Assembly (NCBI RefSeq): GCF_010468615.1
Contig: NZ_WUEH01000026.1
Span: 1-55,144 of the forward strand
Direction of reading: 5' to 3'
DNA: 55,144 bases
Origin: Pseudodesulfovibrio sp. JC047
GTDB lineage: Bacteria > Desulfobacterota > Desulfovibrionia > Desulfovibrionales > Desulfovibrionaceae
Positions 1 to 8,588 of the stretch are shown in pieces. The translations under genes were made by a program, and so were the position numbers. Numbering within the stretch: position 1 is the stretch's first letter; each line of letters begins with the position of its first letter. The notes under the pieces are model-generated. The model made no database searches. It was not told where the DNA came from and saw nothing but the letters and a program-made list of their open reading frames with translations.

Positions 1-71
1 AGAAGCTCCCGTCAACCCTTTTTTTCAACTTTTTCAAAGTCTTTTCAAAACGCTGACCCCACTCACAGGCA

Positions 72-118
72 GGAAGGGGAAACTAGGGTTTTCCCCCTTC
101 CGCGTCAACACCTTTTTA
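72..118. terminator. Possible terminator of a gene left of the window
   Basis: A G/C-rich stem (GGAAGGGGAAA at 72-82 against TTTTCCCCCTTCC at 89-101, one bulge) is followed within about 10 bases by a T-rich tract around 111-128. This is the shape of a factor-independent terminator for a rightward gene ending before the window. No coding sequence is recognisable in positions 1-225, so the served gene is not seen. Confidence 0.35.
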
Positions 119-225
119 TACTTTTTTCACCTTTTCATTCATTTCGTTTCTCAGAATTTTCAAACACTTGAATTTATTCACTTTATTTTCAGCCCTTTTA
201 TTCCTCTATAATAGACCAACAGGGG

Positions 226-660
226 AACGCGGCTTGAAAATCTATCAGGAGTCACCTTCAGCGAGAGCTGAACGCTGTCCTGGACCTGCCAAAGCCCCCT
301 TTAAAAAGGGTTTTCTGGACTCTCCGAAACTTTTTGAGTCGCTTCGCGAAGGCTGTCGGCAGCATAATCGTGTTCGGCTCTTCAAAACACATTGTAAAAA
401 TTTACATTTCGTACAGACTCTATGGGAATATATTAAACAATTTCCCCTACAACCCCCTCTTGCTCCTTTCCGCATTCCCTCTTTCATCTCACTCACTTCT
501 TCAATCTCACTCAACCGATAACGAGTGCCCTCGCCGAAGGCGCGCCAAAAAGTTCTGGAGGGGAGTCCAGAGGGGAACCTCTTCCAAGAGGTTCCCCTCT
601 GGCCGTCGGAGACATCCCACGCAACCCCGGCGAGGGGCCGCCGAAGGCACCCCTCCGGGG
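226..660 (+). repeat. Composite hairpin repeat, copy 1 (A-D-C modules)
   Basis: The gene-free stretch 1-701 is mostly this element. In order it holds a degenerate module A (262-350, ending in an AAACTTTTTG motif and a GTCGCTTCGCGAAG-type segment), module D (TGTAAA/TTTACA palindrome at 393-406, then ACAGACTC), a spacer ending in CTTCAATCTCACTCAA, a GCCGAAGGC motif near 535, and module C: a perfect 17-bp-arm hairpin at 567-602 with loop CC, followed by GGCCGTCGGAGACATCCC. The same order recurs at 6396-7138 (plus) and 46397-47010 (reversed). Open frames through it are best seen as repeat artefacts. It lies just upstream of the dihydrouridine synthase gene and could act in termination or attenuation, but no function is shown. 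Confidence 0.75.
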
Positions 661-701
661 AGAGATTGACAATTTCATAAAACAGGGTGATTTCGGTGTG
701 C

Positions 702-1748
702 ATGAAAACGATGGATGAAACGCACATAAAGCGACTGGCGGAATTGTTGAATCGCCCACTCCAGATTAGGGGCAAGGAAATATCCAATCGGCTGTGGCTT
801 GCTCCCTTGGCGGGGCTGGGTCATGCTGCATATCGTGACGTGCTGGATAGCTATGGCGGATGTGGCCTGATGTTCACTGAAATGTGCAGCGCCAGAAGTG
901 TTCCCACGGAAAAACCATCCGTGTCTCCAACCTTCCGCTGGCGAAAAGAAGAATTGGGCCATCTGGTCTGCCAAATTTTCGGCTCAACCCCGGAAGAAAT
1001 GATCCCGGCGGCCCGACGTATCGAAGCAGAAGGATTTTTCGGTATTGATATCAATATGGGCTGCACGGCCCCAGGCATTGTCAAACGAAACGCCGGGGCG
1101 GGACTGTTGAAAAATCCCGATGCAGCCATCGCAGCTGTCAAAAGTGTCCGTCAAACAGTGTCCATTCCGGTCTTCGTCAAATTCCGCACGGGCTGGACGC
1201 CTGATATCGGCCCGGCTGTGGAGCTGGCACAACGATTTGAGGCGGAAGGAGTTGACTGCCTGGTCTTTCATCCACGAGTGGCACCGGATAAACGAACCAA
1301 ACCGCCAGTCAAGGAACACATCAAGGCAATCAGTGACGCCGTATCCATTCCAGTCTTCGGTAATGGCGATGTGGTCCTGCCGGAAGAATGCCTGTCCATG
1401 CTGGAAAACACGGGCTGCGCGGGCGTCTCAATCGGTCGAATGGCCATCGCCCGCCCCTGGCTCTTTGCGGAATGGACCACGGGATATATTCCTTTAGAAG
1501 GCTGCTTCCAAGAATATGCCATGAAACTGGCCGATGCAATCGAGGCAAACTTCGACCCAATCCGGGCACTCAAGCGGTTCAAAATGTTCACGATCTATTT
1601 CGCGGCCAATTTTACATACGGACACAGCTTGCAAACCCGATTCCTCGGGGCAAAATCCATGGATGACGTTCGAGAGATCATCCGAAACCACGTCAAACCC
1701 AATATGCGCCTGACCTTGCGGCCCAACATGAACCTCTACAGTATATGA
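702..1748 (+). CDS. tRNA-dihydrouridine synthase (Dus family)
   Basis: FMN-dependent enzyme predicted to reduce specific uridines of tRNA to dihydrouridine in the cytoplasm. The 348-residue TIM-barrel protein shows the early RLWLAPLAG strand, the active-site loop DINMGCTAPGIVKRNAGAGLL-like segment with the catalytic Cys in GCTAP (about residue 121), VFVKFRTGW, the HPR motif, and the phosphate-binding GNGDV...GVSIGRMAIARPW near the C-terminus. Loop residues differ from the usual GCP, so the exact Dus subfamily is unclear. I chose ATG 702 because AGGGTGAT, a good match to the extended Shine-Dalgarno, lies 10 bases upstream; GTG 687 and ATG 711 are alternatives. The next gene starts 10 bases downstream and is probably co-transcribed. 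Confidence 0.9.
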   Translation: MKTMDETHIKRLAELLNRPLQIRGKEISNRLWLAPLAGLGHAAYRDVLDSYGGCGLMFTEMCSARSVPTEKPSVSPTFRWRKEELGHLVCQIFGSTPEEMIPAARRIEAEGFFGIDINMGCTAPGIVKRNAGAGLLKNPDAAIAAVKSVRQTVSIPVFVKFRTGWTPDIGPAVELAQRFEAEGVDCLVFHPRVAPDKRTKPPVKEHIKAISDAVSIPVFGNGDVVLPEECLSMLENTGCAGVSIGRMAIARPWLFAEWTTGYIPLEGCFQEYAMKLADAIEANFDPIRALKRFKMFTIYFAANFTYGHSLQTRFLGAKSMDDVREIIRNHVKPNMRLTLRPNMNLYSI

Positions 1749-1758
1749 GGAGCACCTG

Positions 1759-2394
1759 ATGCAGCTTGTTGACCTGACCCACACCATGCAAACCGGAATG
1801 CCGGTCTTTCCCGGCGATGAACCGGCCAATATCCGCCGGACACACTGTGTGAACAGGGATGGTTTTGCCCAAAACACGATATCCTTCGGCTCACACACCG
1901 GCACCCATCTTGATACTGCGGCACATGTGTTTGCAGACGCCCCGGGACTGGACTGGCTGGGACCGGATAATTTTGTCGGCTGGGGCGCGGTGGTAGATGT
2001 CTCCACGATCTCAGGACCGACCATCGAACAATCACACTTGGCTGCGCTTGCGGACATGGACGCACTGGATTTCGCCATTCTGCGAACGGGGTGGGATCAG
2101 CATTGGGCAACCGACCGATATTTCGGGGACTTCCCCATCATTTCCGAAACCGCCGCTCGATTCCTCGGTGGGTTGGGTCTCAAAGGGATTGGGCTTGATA
2201 CACCGTCGCCCGACCCGGTGAATTCCTCCACCCTTCCGGCTCACACCATTCTGCTGGATCACGGGCTGGTCATTGTCGAAAATCTGACCAATATAGGCGA
2301 ACTCCCAACTGAAGGATTCATCTTTTCCTGCCTTCCCCTGCGCATCAAGGATGGCGAAGGTTCGCCCGTCCGGGCAGTCGGCATGACATTGTAA
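1759..2394 (+). CDS. Cyclase family protein (kynurenine formamidase-like metal hydrolase)
   Basis: This 211-residue protein belongs to the cyclase/KynB family of Mn- or Zn-dependent hydrolases. The family signature SHTGTHLDTAAH is present at residues 45-56, with the metal-binding His and Asp residues intact. Also typical are the N-terminal DLTHTMQTGMPVFPGD and the central ILRTGW. The family includes arylformamidases and other amide or lactone hydrolases; the substrate cannot be told from sequence and no tryptophan-degradation genes are nearby. GAGGAGC lies 6 bases before the ATG. It follows the dus gene by 10 bases and ends before a strong bidirectional terminator. Confidence 0.85.
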   Translation: MQLVDLTHTMQTGMPVFPGDEPANIRRTHCVNRDGFAQNTISFGSHTGTHLDTAAHVFADAPGLDWLGPDNFVGWGAVVDVSTISGPTIEQSHLAALADMDALDFAILRTGWDQHWATDRYFGDFPIISETAARFLGGLGLKGIGLDTPSPDPVNSSTLPAHTILLDHGLVIVENLTNIGELPTEGFIFSCLPLRIKDGEGSPVRAVGMTL

Positions 2395-2446
2395 ACACCA
2401 TTCGACCTTCTCTCCGTCAAAACACTTTCGGCGAAGACTTTTCCCA

Positions 2447-2490
2447 TAAAAAAAGGCCGCTTCGGACATCCGAAACGGCCATATCTTTTT
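2447..2490. terminator. Bidirectional factor-independent terminator
   Basis: A G/C-rich hairpin (GGCCGCTTCGGA...TCCGAAACGGCC, 2455-2480) is flanked by an A-run on the left (2448-2454) and a T-run on the right (2484-2490). It lies between the convergent cyclase gene (+, stop 2394) and the HD-domain gene (-, stop 2503) and can terminate both. Confidence 0.85.
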
Positions 2491-2502
2491 CGAGAAAATG
2501 CT

Positions 2503-3849
2503 TTAGCAGGTTGTGCCTTTGCATTTGTTTATTTTCACGTACTCAATGACGAACTTCTCAGCATCCTCGTCAGTGATGACGTCGTTCGTGATCTGTGCCT
2601 TGAGCAACTCATCGCGAATCTGACCGACAATGGGTCCCGGTTTGAGACCAGTCAGCGTCATGATCCGGTTACCATCCATGAACGGCTCGATCTCGTCTTC
2701 CGGGATGTCCGCACGTTCAGCCATCTTGAGATTGTGATTGAACTCACGCCAGGATGCACCACGGGCCTTGATGTCCGCCTTGACCATTTCCATGATACGC
2801 GGATACTCGTCCAAAGACCGCAGACGGCGGATGCCCTTGTCTGTCAGCATGAAATGTGGCCGCATGTGATTCTGGACCAATTCGCAGATCAGGTCGATAT
2901 CCTGCTCCTCGAACCGAAGCCGTTTGAGAATCTTGCGGGAAACCTTGGCTCCCACCCGATGGTGCTGGAGAAAGTTCCACTTTTCATCATAATATTCGGC
3001 GGTGTACAGCTTGCCAATGTCATGGAACAAACAGGCAACAGTCCCATACCAATCATAGGGCAGCTCTTCGGGATAGGTCCGCATCACGTCAAAGGTGTGC
3101 TCAAGGACGGTCTCTTCCGTGCCCTCTTCGGGATTCTTGATCTGATGGACGCGAGACAATGCCGCGATCTCCGGGATCAAGCCATGCAACAGCATGGAAT
3201 CAAAGAGCAGACGGAAAAACTTGTCCATGGCTTCGGCCTCGACCTTGCGCCATTCGTCCAGAAAATCGGACATGGGCACATAATCGAGTACTCGCCGGGC
3301 ATTGCGTACAATGGCAATCCAGGAGTTCGCTTCAATTTCCTTGTCAAAATTGGCCGCGAACCGCAAAGCCCGATACGCCAAGGAGTAGTCCTTCTTGAGT
3401 GCCTGATCGGGCAATCCCTTGAATCGAATTTTCCCTTCGGAAAAGTCCGCGAAATCCGCGTACATATCCTTGGCTTTGGGAATGAACGGACAGACAGAAG
3501 ACAACGGGATGTCCCCACGCTGCTCCAATCGCTTCAACAGACGCGGTGTCATGACAGACACGGTTTCGTCCGTGTAGGAGGCTTCATTCACATCAGCGGG
3601 GTAGAAGTAATACTTCACGCCACCTTCAACCAAATAGGCGATGATGCCCTTATCCTGAGACTCTTCAATATTTGGAAAATATTTTTGAAGCTCGGAAAAA
3701 CCGGCCTCTGTGCAAATATCGAGTTCTTTTTCTTCGCCCGTCTCATCCAAGGTCAAAGCCTGAAGACGCGCGTTGATGACATACGCATCGTACCCGTTGC
3801 GCATAATCGTTTTACAAAACCCGATAGCATCTTTAAAAGGCTGACTCAT
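2503..3849 (-). CDS. HD-domain protein derived from CCA-adding/poly(A) polymerase family
   Basis: This 448-residue protein has the layout of a class II CCA-adding enzyme: an N-terminal nucleotidyltransferase-like head, the linking LAYRALRFAANFDKEIE motif (residues 157-173), then an HD phosphohydrolase domain with H251, HDIGK (276-280) and the downstream QHHRVGA. The head appears degenerate: the usual GGxVRD is replaced by INARL (residues 25-29), and the catalytic DxD reads ELD (42-44). It is therefore probably not an active tRNA nucleotidyltransferase; the HD part may act as a phosphodiesterase or phosphatase. AAGGAGCG upstream supports ATG 3849. It follows pyrC on the same strand after 122 bases. 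Confidence 0.8.
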   Translation of the reverse strand: MSQPFKDAIGFCKTIMRNGYDAYVINARLQALTLDETGEEKELDICTEAGFSELQKYFPNIEESQDKGIIAYLVEGGVKYYFYPADVNEASYTDETVSVMTPRLLKRLEQRGDIPLSSVCPFIPKAKDMYADFADFSEGKIRFKGLPDQALKKDYSLAYRALRFAANFDKEIEANSWIAIVRNARRVLDYVPMSDFLDEWRKVEAEAMDKFFRLLFDSMLLHGLIPEIAALSRVHQIKNPEEGTEETVLEHTFDVMRTYPEELPYDWYGTVACLFHDIGKLYTAEYYDEKWNFLQHHRVGAKVSRKILKRLRFEEQDIDLICELVQNHMRPHFMLTDKGIRRLRSLDEYPRIMEMVKADIKARGASWREFNHNLKMAERADIPEDEIEPFMDGNRIMTLTGLKPGPIVGQIRDELLKAQITNDVITDEDAEKFVIEYVKINKCKGTTC

Positions 3850-3944
3850 ATCGCTCCTTCCGGCTGTCCAAAAGCCTCGGCTTCAGGGACAGCCTATACA
3901 TAGTCCTTATGGTGTCTCGTCCTCTATCCAAAAGCATATTTTGT

Positions 3945-3963
3945 CTGGGGCCGACGACCCCAG
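3945..3963 (-). terminator. Weak hairpin after pyrC
   Basis: An inverted repeat CTGGGG/CCCCAG with a 7-base loop lies 8 bases past the pyrC stop on the minus strand. The bases after it (ACAAAATATGCTTTT) are only loosely T-rich, so it may be a weak terminator or an mRNA end-stabiliser. The rest of 3850-3971 shows nothing recognisable. Confidence 0.35.
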
Positions 3964-3971
3964 AACCATTG

Positions 3972-5255
3972 CTATACAACCTTTTTGCCCTGAATGAAAT
4001 GGGTTTTTACCCGCCCTTTCAGACTGGTGCCAAGCAATGGAGTGTTCTTTCCCTTTGAATACAAGGTCTGCGAAGAGACGGTCCATTCTTCATCTTCATC
4101 GAACAGGAAGAAATCCGCAGGATCGCCGGGTTGAAAGGTATTGACCGGCAGATTGAATATCCCGCACGGAGCCGTGGTCCAAGCCCGAATAAACGTTTCT
4201 CGCGTCAGCACACCCTCTTTGACCAATGCCCACGTGGTGCTCAGCGCCGTATCCAGCCCGGTTATGCCACACGGTGCCACATCAAATTCCGTTTCCTTTT
4301 CATACGAAGCATGTGGTGCGTGATCTGTCGCCAGGCAATCAATGGTGCCATCGTTCAACGCCTCGATCATGGCCGCCTGATCGTCCCGCGTCCGAAGTGG
4401 CGGATTGACCTTGGCATTGGTATCGTATTCCGAATTCGGGTCTTCCAGATAGTCTTCGGTAAAAATCAAATAATGTGGGGCGGTTTCAGCCGAGATCTTC
4501 ACCCCGCGAGCCTTGGCCGACCGGATGATATTCACTGATTTACGGCAGGAAATATGGGCCAAGTGAATCGGCAGATCAAGGTATTCGGCAATGAGCACAT
4601 CCCGTGCGACCTGCAAGGCCTCGGCAATATCCGGCTGGGCAGGCAGGCCCAAACGGCTGGACACTTCACCTTCGTTCACTCCGGCAGCAACGCCCATGTA
4701 CGGGTCTTCGCAATGATCAATGACCACTCGATCCCAGTCCGACGCGTATTCCACGGCCAAGCGAAAAATCTTGGTGGACTTGACCGGCACGCCATCATTG
4801 GAAAACGCCACGCATCCCGCCTTGGCCAATTCGGCCATGGGAGCCAGTTCCTTGCCGGACAACCCCTTGGTCAATGCGCCGATCGGAAGTAAACGCGGAC
4901 CGTGAGGCCAATATCTCCGAGCCTTATCAAGCATCATGTCCGTGACGGACTGCGTATCATTCACCGGTTTGGTATTGGCCATGCACATGATATTGCCGAA
5001 CCCGCCCCAGGCCGCTGCCCGAAGACCGGATTCCACATCTTCCTTGTATTCATAGCCCGGCTCGCGCAAGTGGACATGCACATCAGTCAGGGACGGCATC
5101 AGGGTCAGCCCAAAGGCCTCTTCAACCTGTGCGTCCCCGGCATCCAGCGTCTCGACCGAAGGCCGAATTTCCACAATCTTGCCCTTGCCAACAAAAACAT
5201 CCACTTCCTTGCCGTCAAGCGCGGCCCGGTGCAGTATCAAATCTATTTTCGGCAT
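3972..5255 (-). CDS. pyrC: Dihydroorotase
   Basis: Catalyses reversible cyclisation of carbamoyl aspartate to dihydroorotate, step three of de novo pyrimidine synthesis. The 427-residue protein is an amidohydrolase-fold enzyme of the long class I type. It shows the metal ligands DVHVHLREPG (H60, H62), the substrate-related MANTKPVND segment, DHCEDP, HLAHIS and ATDHAPH, all in the expected order. GGAG precedes the ATG by 9 bases. It starts 15 bases after the pyrB stop, so the two form a pyrB-pyrC operon, an order common in bacteria where a dihydroorotase partners aspartate carbamoyltransferase. Confidence 0.95.
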   Translation of the reverse strand: MPKIDLILHRAALDGKEVDVFVGKGKIVEIRPSVETLDAGDAQVEEAFGLTLMPSLTDVHVHLREPGYEYKEDVESGLRAAAWGGFGNIMCMANTKPVNDTQSVTDMMLDKARRYWPHGPRLLPIGALTKGLSGKELAPMAELAKAGCVAFSNDGVPVKSTKIFRLAVEYASDWDRVVIDHCEDPYMGVAAGVNEGEVSSRLGLPAQPDIAEALQVARDVLIAEYLDLPIHLAHISCRKSVNIIRSAKARGVKISAETAPHYLIFTEDYLEDPNSEYDTNAKVNPPLRTRDDQAAMIEALNDGTIDCLATDHAPHASYEKETEFDVAPCGITGLDTALSTTWALVKEGVLTRETFIRAWTTAPCGIFNLPVNTFQPGDPADFFLFDEDEEWTVSSQTLYSKGKNTPLLGTSLKGRVKTHFIQGKKVV

Positions 5256-5270
5256 TGTTTCTACTCCGAC

Positions 5271-6200
5271 TTATTCTTCGCCCTTGCGGGTCATATACAG
5301 GAAAAGCAGGGCCATCCGAACGACCACGCCGCTCGACACCTGATCGAGCACCAACGATTCAGCAGAATCAGCCAGATCAGAACTGATCTCGATCCCCCTG
5401 TTCATCGGCCCGGGATGCAAGATGCGCACATCCTGATTCGCCAGATCGACATGGCACTGATGCAATCCGAATGTCTGCGCGTATTCACGCAAATCCGGCA
5501 ACAGCCCATCTTTCTGCCGCTCAAGCTGCAACCGCAGGCACATGACCGCGTCCACGCCTTTCACCGCTTCATTCAAATCGGAATACGCCGTCACCGGCCA
5601 GCTCTGCACTGCCGGAGGCATCAACGTTCTCGGCGCGCACAAGCGGACATCTGCCCCCAATTTGTTGAGCAGAATCACATTGGATCGGGCCACTCGGCTA
5701 TGAGCGATATCTCCCAGAATCAAAATCGTCTTGCCCGCGACATCACCCCATTCCTGATGCAAGGTGAAGCTATCCAGCAACGCCTGAGTCGGGTGAGCAT
5801 GGCGTCCATCGCCGGCATTAATGACCGCGCAATCCAGTCGATCAGCCAAGAATCTGGCCGCGCCCGAACACCAATGCCGAATCACGATGGCATCCGGTGC
5901 CATGGCCTGCAACGTCAACGCCGTATCTTTCAACGACTCGCCCTTGGTCAGGCTCGACGAACTCTTCGCCAACGAAAACGTGTCCGCCGACAACCGTTTG
6001 CCCGCCACGTCAAAGCTCGTCTTCGTGCGCGTGCTCGGCTCGGCAAAAAATAAGACCACGGACCGACCTTTCAATGTCGGAACCTTCTTGACCGGACGCT
6101 CCTGCAATTCCTGAAAACGACCCGCTGTCTCGAAAATCGCCATGACCTCCGATTTCGACAACTGCGATACGTCCAATAAATCCTTGTGAAGCCATTTCAT
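5271..6200 (-). CDS. pyrB: Aspartate carbamoyltransferase catalytic subunit
   Basis: Condenses carbamoyl phosphate with L-aspartate in the committed step of pyrimidine synthesis. The 309-residue protein carries the carbamoyl-phosphate loop PSTRTKTSF (S56-F63) and HPTQALLD. The C-terminal [11 protein letters not shown] contains the aspartate-side residues. No regulatory pyrI gene is next to it, as expected for ATCases of the PyrB-PyrC type. GGAGG lies 12 bases before the ATG. The upstream side holds about 190 bases of ordinary sequence and then the composite repeat, which may contain or influence its promoter. Confidence 0.95.
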   Translation of the reverse strand: MKWLHKDLLDVSQLSKSEVMAIFETAGRFQELQERPVKKVPTLKGRSVVLFFAEPSTRTKTSFDVAGKRLSADTFSLAKSSSSLTKGESLKDTALTLQAMAPDAIVIRHWCSGAARFLADRLDCAVINAGDGRHAHPTQALLDSFTLHQEWGDVAGKTILILGDIAHSRVARSNVILLNKLGADVRLCAPRTLMPPAVQSWPVTAYSDLNEAVKGVDAVMCLRLQLERQKDGLLPDLREYAQTFGLHQCHVDLANQDVRILHPGPMNRGIEISSDLADSAESLVLDQVSSGVVVRMALLFLYMTRKGEE

Positions 6201-6395
6201 CGTCGCTCATTCCTCCTTGCCTTCAGCAATTCCCTCCCGGAAACCACTCTCAGCCGGATCAAAGAGTACCAAAGAACCCAAAAACAGGCCCCTCAGATTC
6301 CCCTTAACTTGTGCTCCATTCCGCGATTTTTCTCAATCACGCAATCATATTCCACATCACTATACACTTCGCCAATTATCAATCCACCCCTACCG

Positions 6396-6814
6396 GGGGT
6401 CGCCTTCAGCGAGCCCCCCCTACCGGGGGTCGCCTTCGGCGAGACCAGGACGCTGTCCTGGACCTGCCAAAGAACCCTTTGAAAAGGGTTCTCTGGACTC
6501 TCCTAAACTTTTTGTCGCTCGCTTCGCTCGAAGCTGCCGACAGCGTTTATTCGCACGCTTCGCAAAAAAACGTTGTAAAAAATTACTTTTTTACAGACTG
6601 AGTAAAAATTACAAAATTCATTCTTCAAATTACAACTCTTTATATGCTTTTACTTCTTCAATCCCATCCCGAATGATTCCGCGCACCTTTGCCGAAGGCA
6701 CACAAAAAGTTGAGGAAAAGAGAGGGATGGGGGGTCTGGGGGGAAGGGAGAGAAAAAGCCCTTTTCAAAGGGTTTGTCTCTCCCTTCCCCCCAGCCGCCG
6801 GAGGCATCACCCCT
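6396..6814 (+). repeat. Composite hairpin repeat, copy 2a (A-D-B modules)
   Basis: Starts with two CCCCCTACCGGGGG-type units and a CGCCTTCGGCG hairpin. Module A follows: CCAGGAC/GTCCTGG hairpin (6445-6461), AGAACCCTTT/AAAGGGTTCT hairpin (6471-6492), GGACTCTCC, AAACTTTTTG and a GTCGCTCGCTTCGCTCG segment. Module D is a 9-bp-arm hairpin (TGTAAAAAA at 6574-6582, TTTTTTACA at 6587-6595). Then come an A/T-rich spacer, CTTCTTCAATCCCATCC, GCCGAAGGC, AAAAAGTTGAGG, and module B: an 18-bp-arm hairpin at 6736-6753/6777-6794, ending in CCGGAGGCATCACCCC. It fills the pyrB upstream region together with the tandem copy that follows. Positions 6201-6395 contain no recognised gene or site. Confidence 0.85.
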
Positions 6815-6818
6815 ACCA

Positions 6819-7138
6819 GGACTCTCCGAAACTTTTTGTCGCTCGCTTCGCTCGAAGCTGCCGACAGCGTTTGTTCGCACGCTTCGCAAAAAAACGTTGT
6901 AAAAAATTGCTTTTTTACAGACTGAGTAAAAATTAAAAATTCATTCTTCAAATTACAATGTTTTGTATTCTTTTGCTTCTTCAATCCCATCCCAACCAAT
7001 GGCGCAGGACCTCGCCGAAGGCGCGATAAAAAGTTGAGGAAAAGAGGGGGATGGGGGGTCTGGGGGGAAGGGGGAGAAAGAACCCTTTTCAAAGGGTTTG
7101 TCTCCCCCTTCCCCCCAGCCACCGGAGGCATCACCCCA
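6819..7138 (+). repeat. Composite hairpin repeat, copy 2b (tandem D-B duplication)
   Basis: A direct repeat of 6495-6814, offset by 324 bases, from GGACTCTCC through the CCGGAGGCATCACCCC end. Most positions match. Module D (6898-6906/6911-6919) and module B (18-bp arms at 7060-7077 and 7101-7118) are intact. The two A hairpins are missing: at the joint, ACCAGG runs straight into ACTCTCC, consistent with a deletion or slippage during duplication. It ends 10 bases before the stop of the amidohydrolase gene on the opposite strand, so it could also end that gene's transcript. Confidence 0.85.
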
Positions 7139-7148
7139 CCCCAACATC

Positions 7149-8282
7149 TCATGAAAATATATCCATCACAGCGCTTGGTACTTTGGCAAACGCGGCTATT
7201 TTTCCTGGTTCGAGAGTCCCAAAAAGATGGCTGGCACCGAGTATCCGAGCGGGATTTCGGGTCATCATGGCGAGCACATCAATGAGGCTCAATGCTCCTT
7301 GAAAATGTTGCTTGAGATACAGAGCTTCATTCCAGAGATCGAGATCGTGATTGGAGGCAAGAGAATCAGTCCCGAGACAAAGGGGTGTACCGGACGAGAA
7401 CCATTTTTCCCATGGCGCACGCCCGACTCCGATGAATTCGTTGGAACGGGGACAGAGACAGACAGTCGCACCGGACTGACGCACGGCTTCGATGTCGGAA
7501 TCAGACACTTTGACACAGTGAACGGCAAGGGTGGACGCATCGAGCAAGCCGAGCGCATCAGCCTGCTGAACAGGACGCTTGTGCGGGACGGTGAAATCGA
7601 GAAGTCGCCCTCGGGCCTGAAGCAGATCGAGAAATTCGCTGGGTTCACCTGCCATGATGGCGACTTCGTCGTCGTGCTCGGCCAGATGGAGAGAAAAGGG
7701 CAGATTTTTGGCACGAGTCTCGGCCTTGGCAGCACGCAGGACATCGACGTGGGTGGTGTAGAGGGAATGCCCGGCCACAGACATCACCCCGGCCTCAAAT
7801 GTCCCGGAAGGGATAAACGTCTTTCGAGGCACGGTTTCGCCGATGGCTTCGCAAAAGACCACAAAAAAAAGACCGGATGCTTCAAGCATTCCGGCCATCT
7901 CCTTGGCAAAACGGGTAGCGATATCGCCAACCATTATGGTGCCGGTTCGTTTGAGTTCCTGCCCGGCAATATCAAATGCTGTGGGATCGAGATCGAAAAT
8001 GGGCTGTTTCATCAACGCTTCCACCCAAGTGACGAATCCTTGCCCTGACGGGCATTTTTCGTGCAGATGCGCGAGTTCGAGATGGGAATGCGCATTGACC
8101 AATCCCGGAACGAGAAAAGTATCACCAAGGTCCATCACCGGACCGGAATGGGTCCGGGCCAGATCTTTATATCTGCCGATTTCCTGAATAATACCATGCT
8201 CCACAACGATGCCTGCGTCATCAATGGGCTGCGCATCAGGAACCATGGTCGCGGCTTTGGCCGCACGAACGAGTTCAACCAT
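7149..8282 (-). CDS. Amidohydrolase family protein (cytosine deaminase/aminofutalosine deaminase-like)
   Basis: This 377-residue metal-dependent hydrolase has the TIM-barrel deaminase layout: the short N-terminal beta domain, then PGLVNAHSHLELAHL with the HxH metal ligands, later HLAEHDDE, AVHCVK and the LGTDSLASN segment with the metal-binding Asp. HSHLEL and the size resemble S-adenosylhomocysteine, 5-methylthioadenosine and aminodeoxyfutalosine deaminases; a role in futalosine-dependent menaquinone synthesis is possible but not shown by neighbours. An upstream in-frame ATG at 8381 would add 33 basic, poorly conserved residues. I prefer ATG 8282, which has AGGGAG about 14 bases upstream and begins at the normal family N-terminus. 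Confidence 0.85.
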   Translation of the reverse strand: MVELVRAAKAATMVPDAQPIDDAGIVVEHGIIQEIGRYKDLARTHSGPVMDLGDTFLVPGLVNAHSHLELAHLHEKCPSGQGFVTWVEALMKQPIFDLDPTAFDIAGQELKRTGTIMVGDIATRFAKEMAGMLEASGLFFVVFCEAIGETVPRKTFIPSGTFEAGVMSVAGHSLYTTHVDVLRAAKAETRAKNLPFSLHLAEHDDEVAIMAGEPSEFLDLLQARGRLLDFTVPHKRPVQQADALGLLDASTLAVHCVKVSDSDIEAVRQSGATVCLCPRSNEFIGVGRAPWEKWFSSGTPLCLGTDSLASNHDLDLWNEALYLKQHFQGALSLIDVLAMMTRNPARILGASHLFGTLEPGKIAAFAKVPSAVMDIFS

Positions 8283-8588
8283 TCGGTATCGCCTACTCCC
8301 TTTAAAGGAATTTATGGTTCGGTAAAGTGTCCGCGCACGGACTGAAAATATGAAGTACGTGCTTTTGCCCCAAAGGTCCACTCCGATTCACGAAAAAAAA
8401 TACGCTCAACAGGAAGGACCATTTTTTGCAATGTTTAAACCATATATCCAAATTCGACCAAAAATCGGCACAAACTGCTGGGTCTGCACCAGCCCTTAAG
8501 TTTTTCTCAAAAAAACCGATTGTTCATAAGGTTAATAAATAGTTATACGAGAACAGCGCGTTGATCGATTTGCCATCAGGAGGGGATT
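8283..8588. promoter_or_regulatory. Divergent intergenic region ahead of the glycan operon
   Basis: About 300 bases separate the amidohydrolase start (-) from the first glycan-locus gene (+). A candidate sigma-70-type promoter facing right is TTGTTC (8520-8525), 18-base spacer, TATACG (8544-8549); both boxes are imperfect. A 5-bp-arm inverted repeat GTCCG-CGCA-CGGAC occurs at 8329-8342. No convincing sigma-54 or sigma-28 site was found. If the 21 downstream genes are one transcript, its promoter should lie here. Confidence 0.35.

Noticed and set aside
4902-6053. Long open frame antisense to pyrB-pyrC
   Set aside because: It lies fully opposite well-supported pyrimidine genes and has no recognisable domain; it is the mirror of their codon bias.
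6217-6936. 239-codon open frame (and others near 168-521 and 6658-7152) through the repeats
   Set aside because: The translation is made of the repeat modules themselves, repeats internally with the tandem copy, and has no start signal. Open frames arise in several frames and both strands, so it is a repeat artefact.
8469-8482. Possible sigma-54 promoter (GGCAC...TGCTG) ahead of the glycan operon
   Set aside because: The GG and GC are 8 bases apart rather than 10, so it cannot be a normal -24/-12 site.
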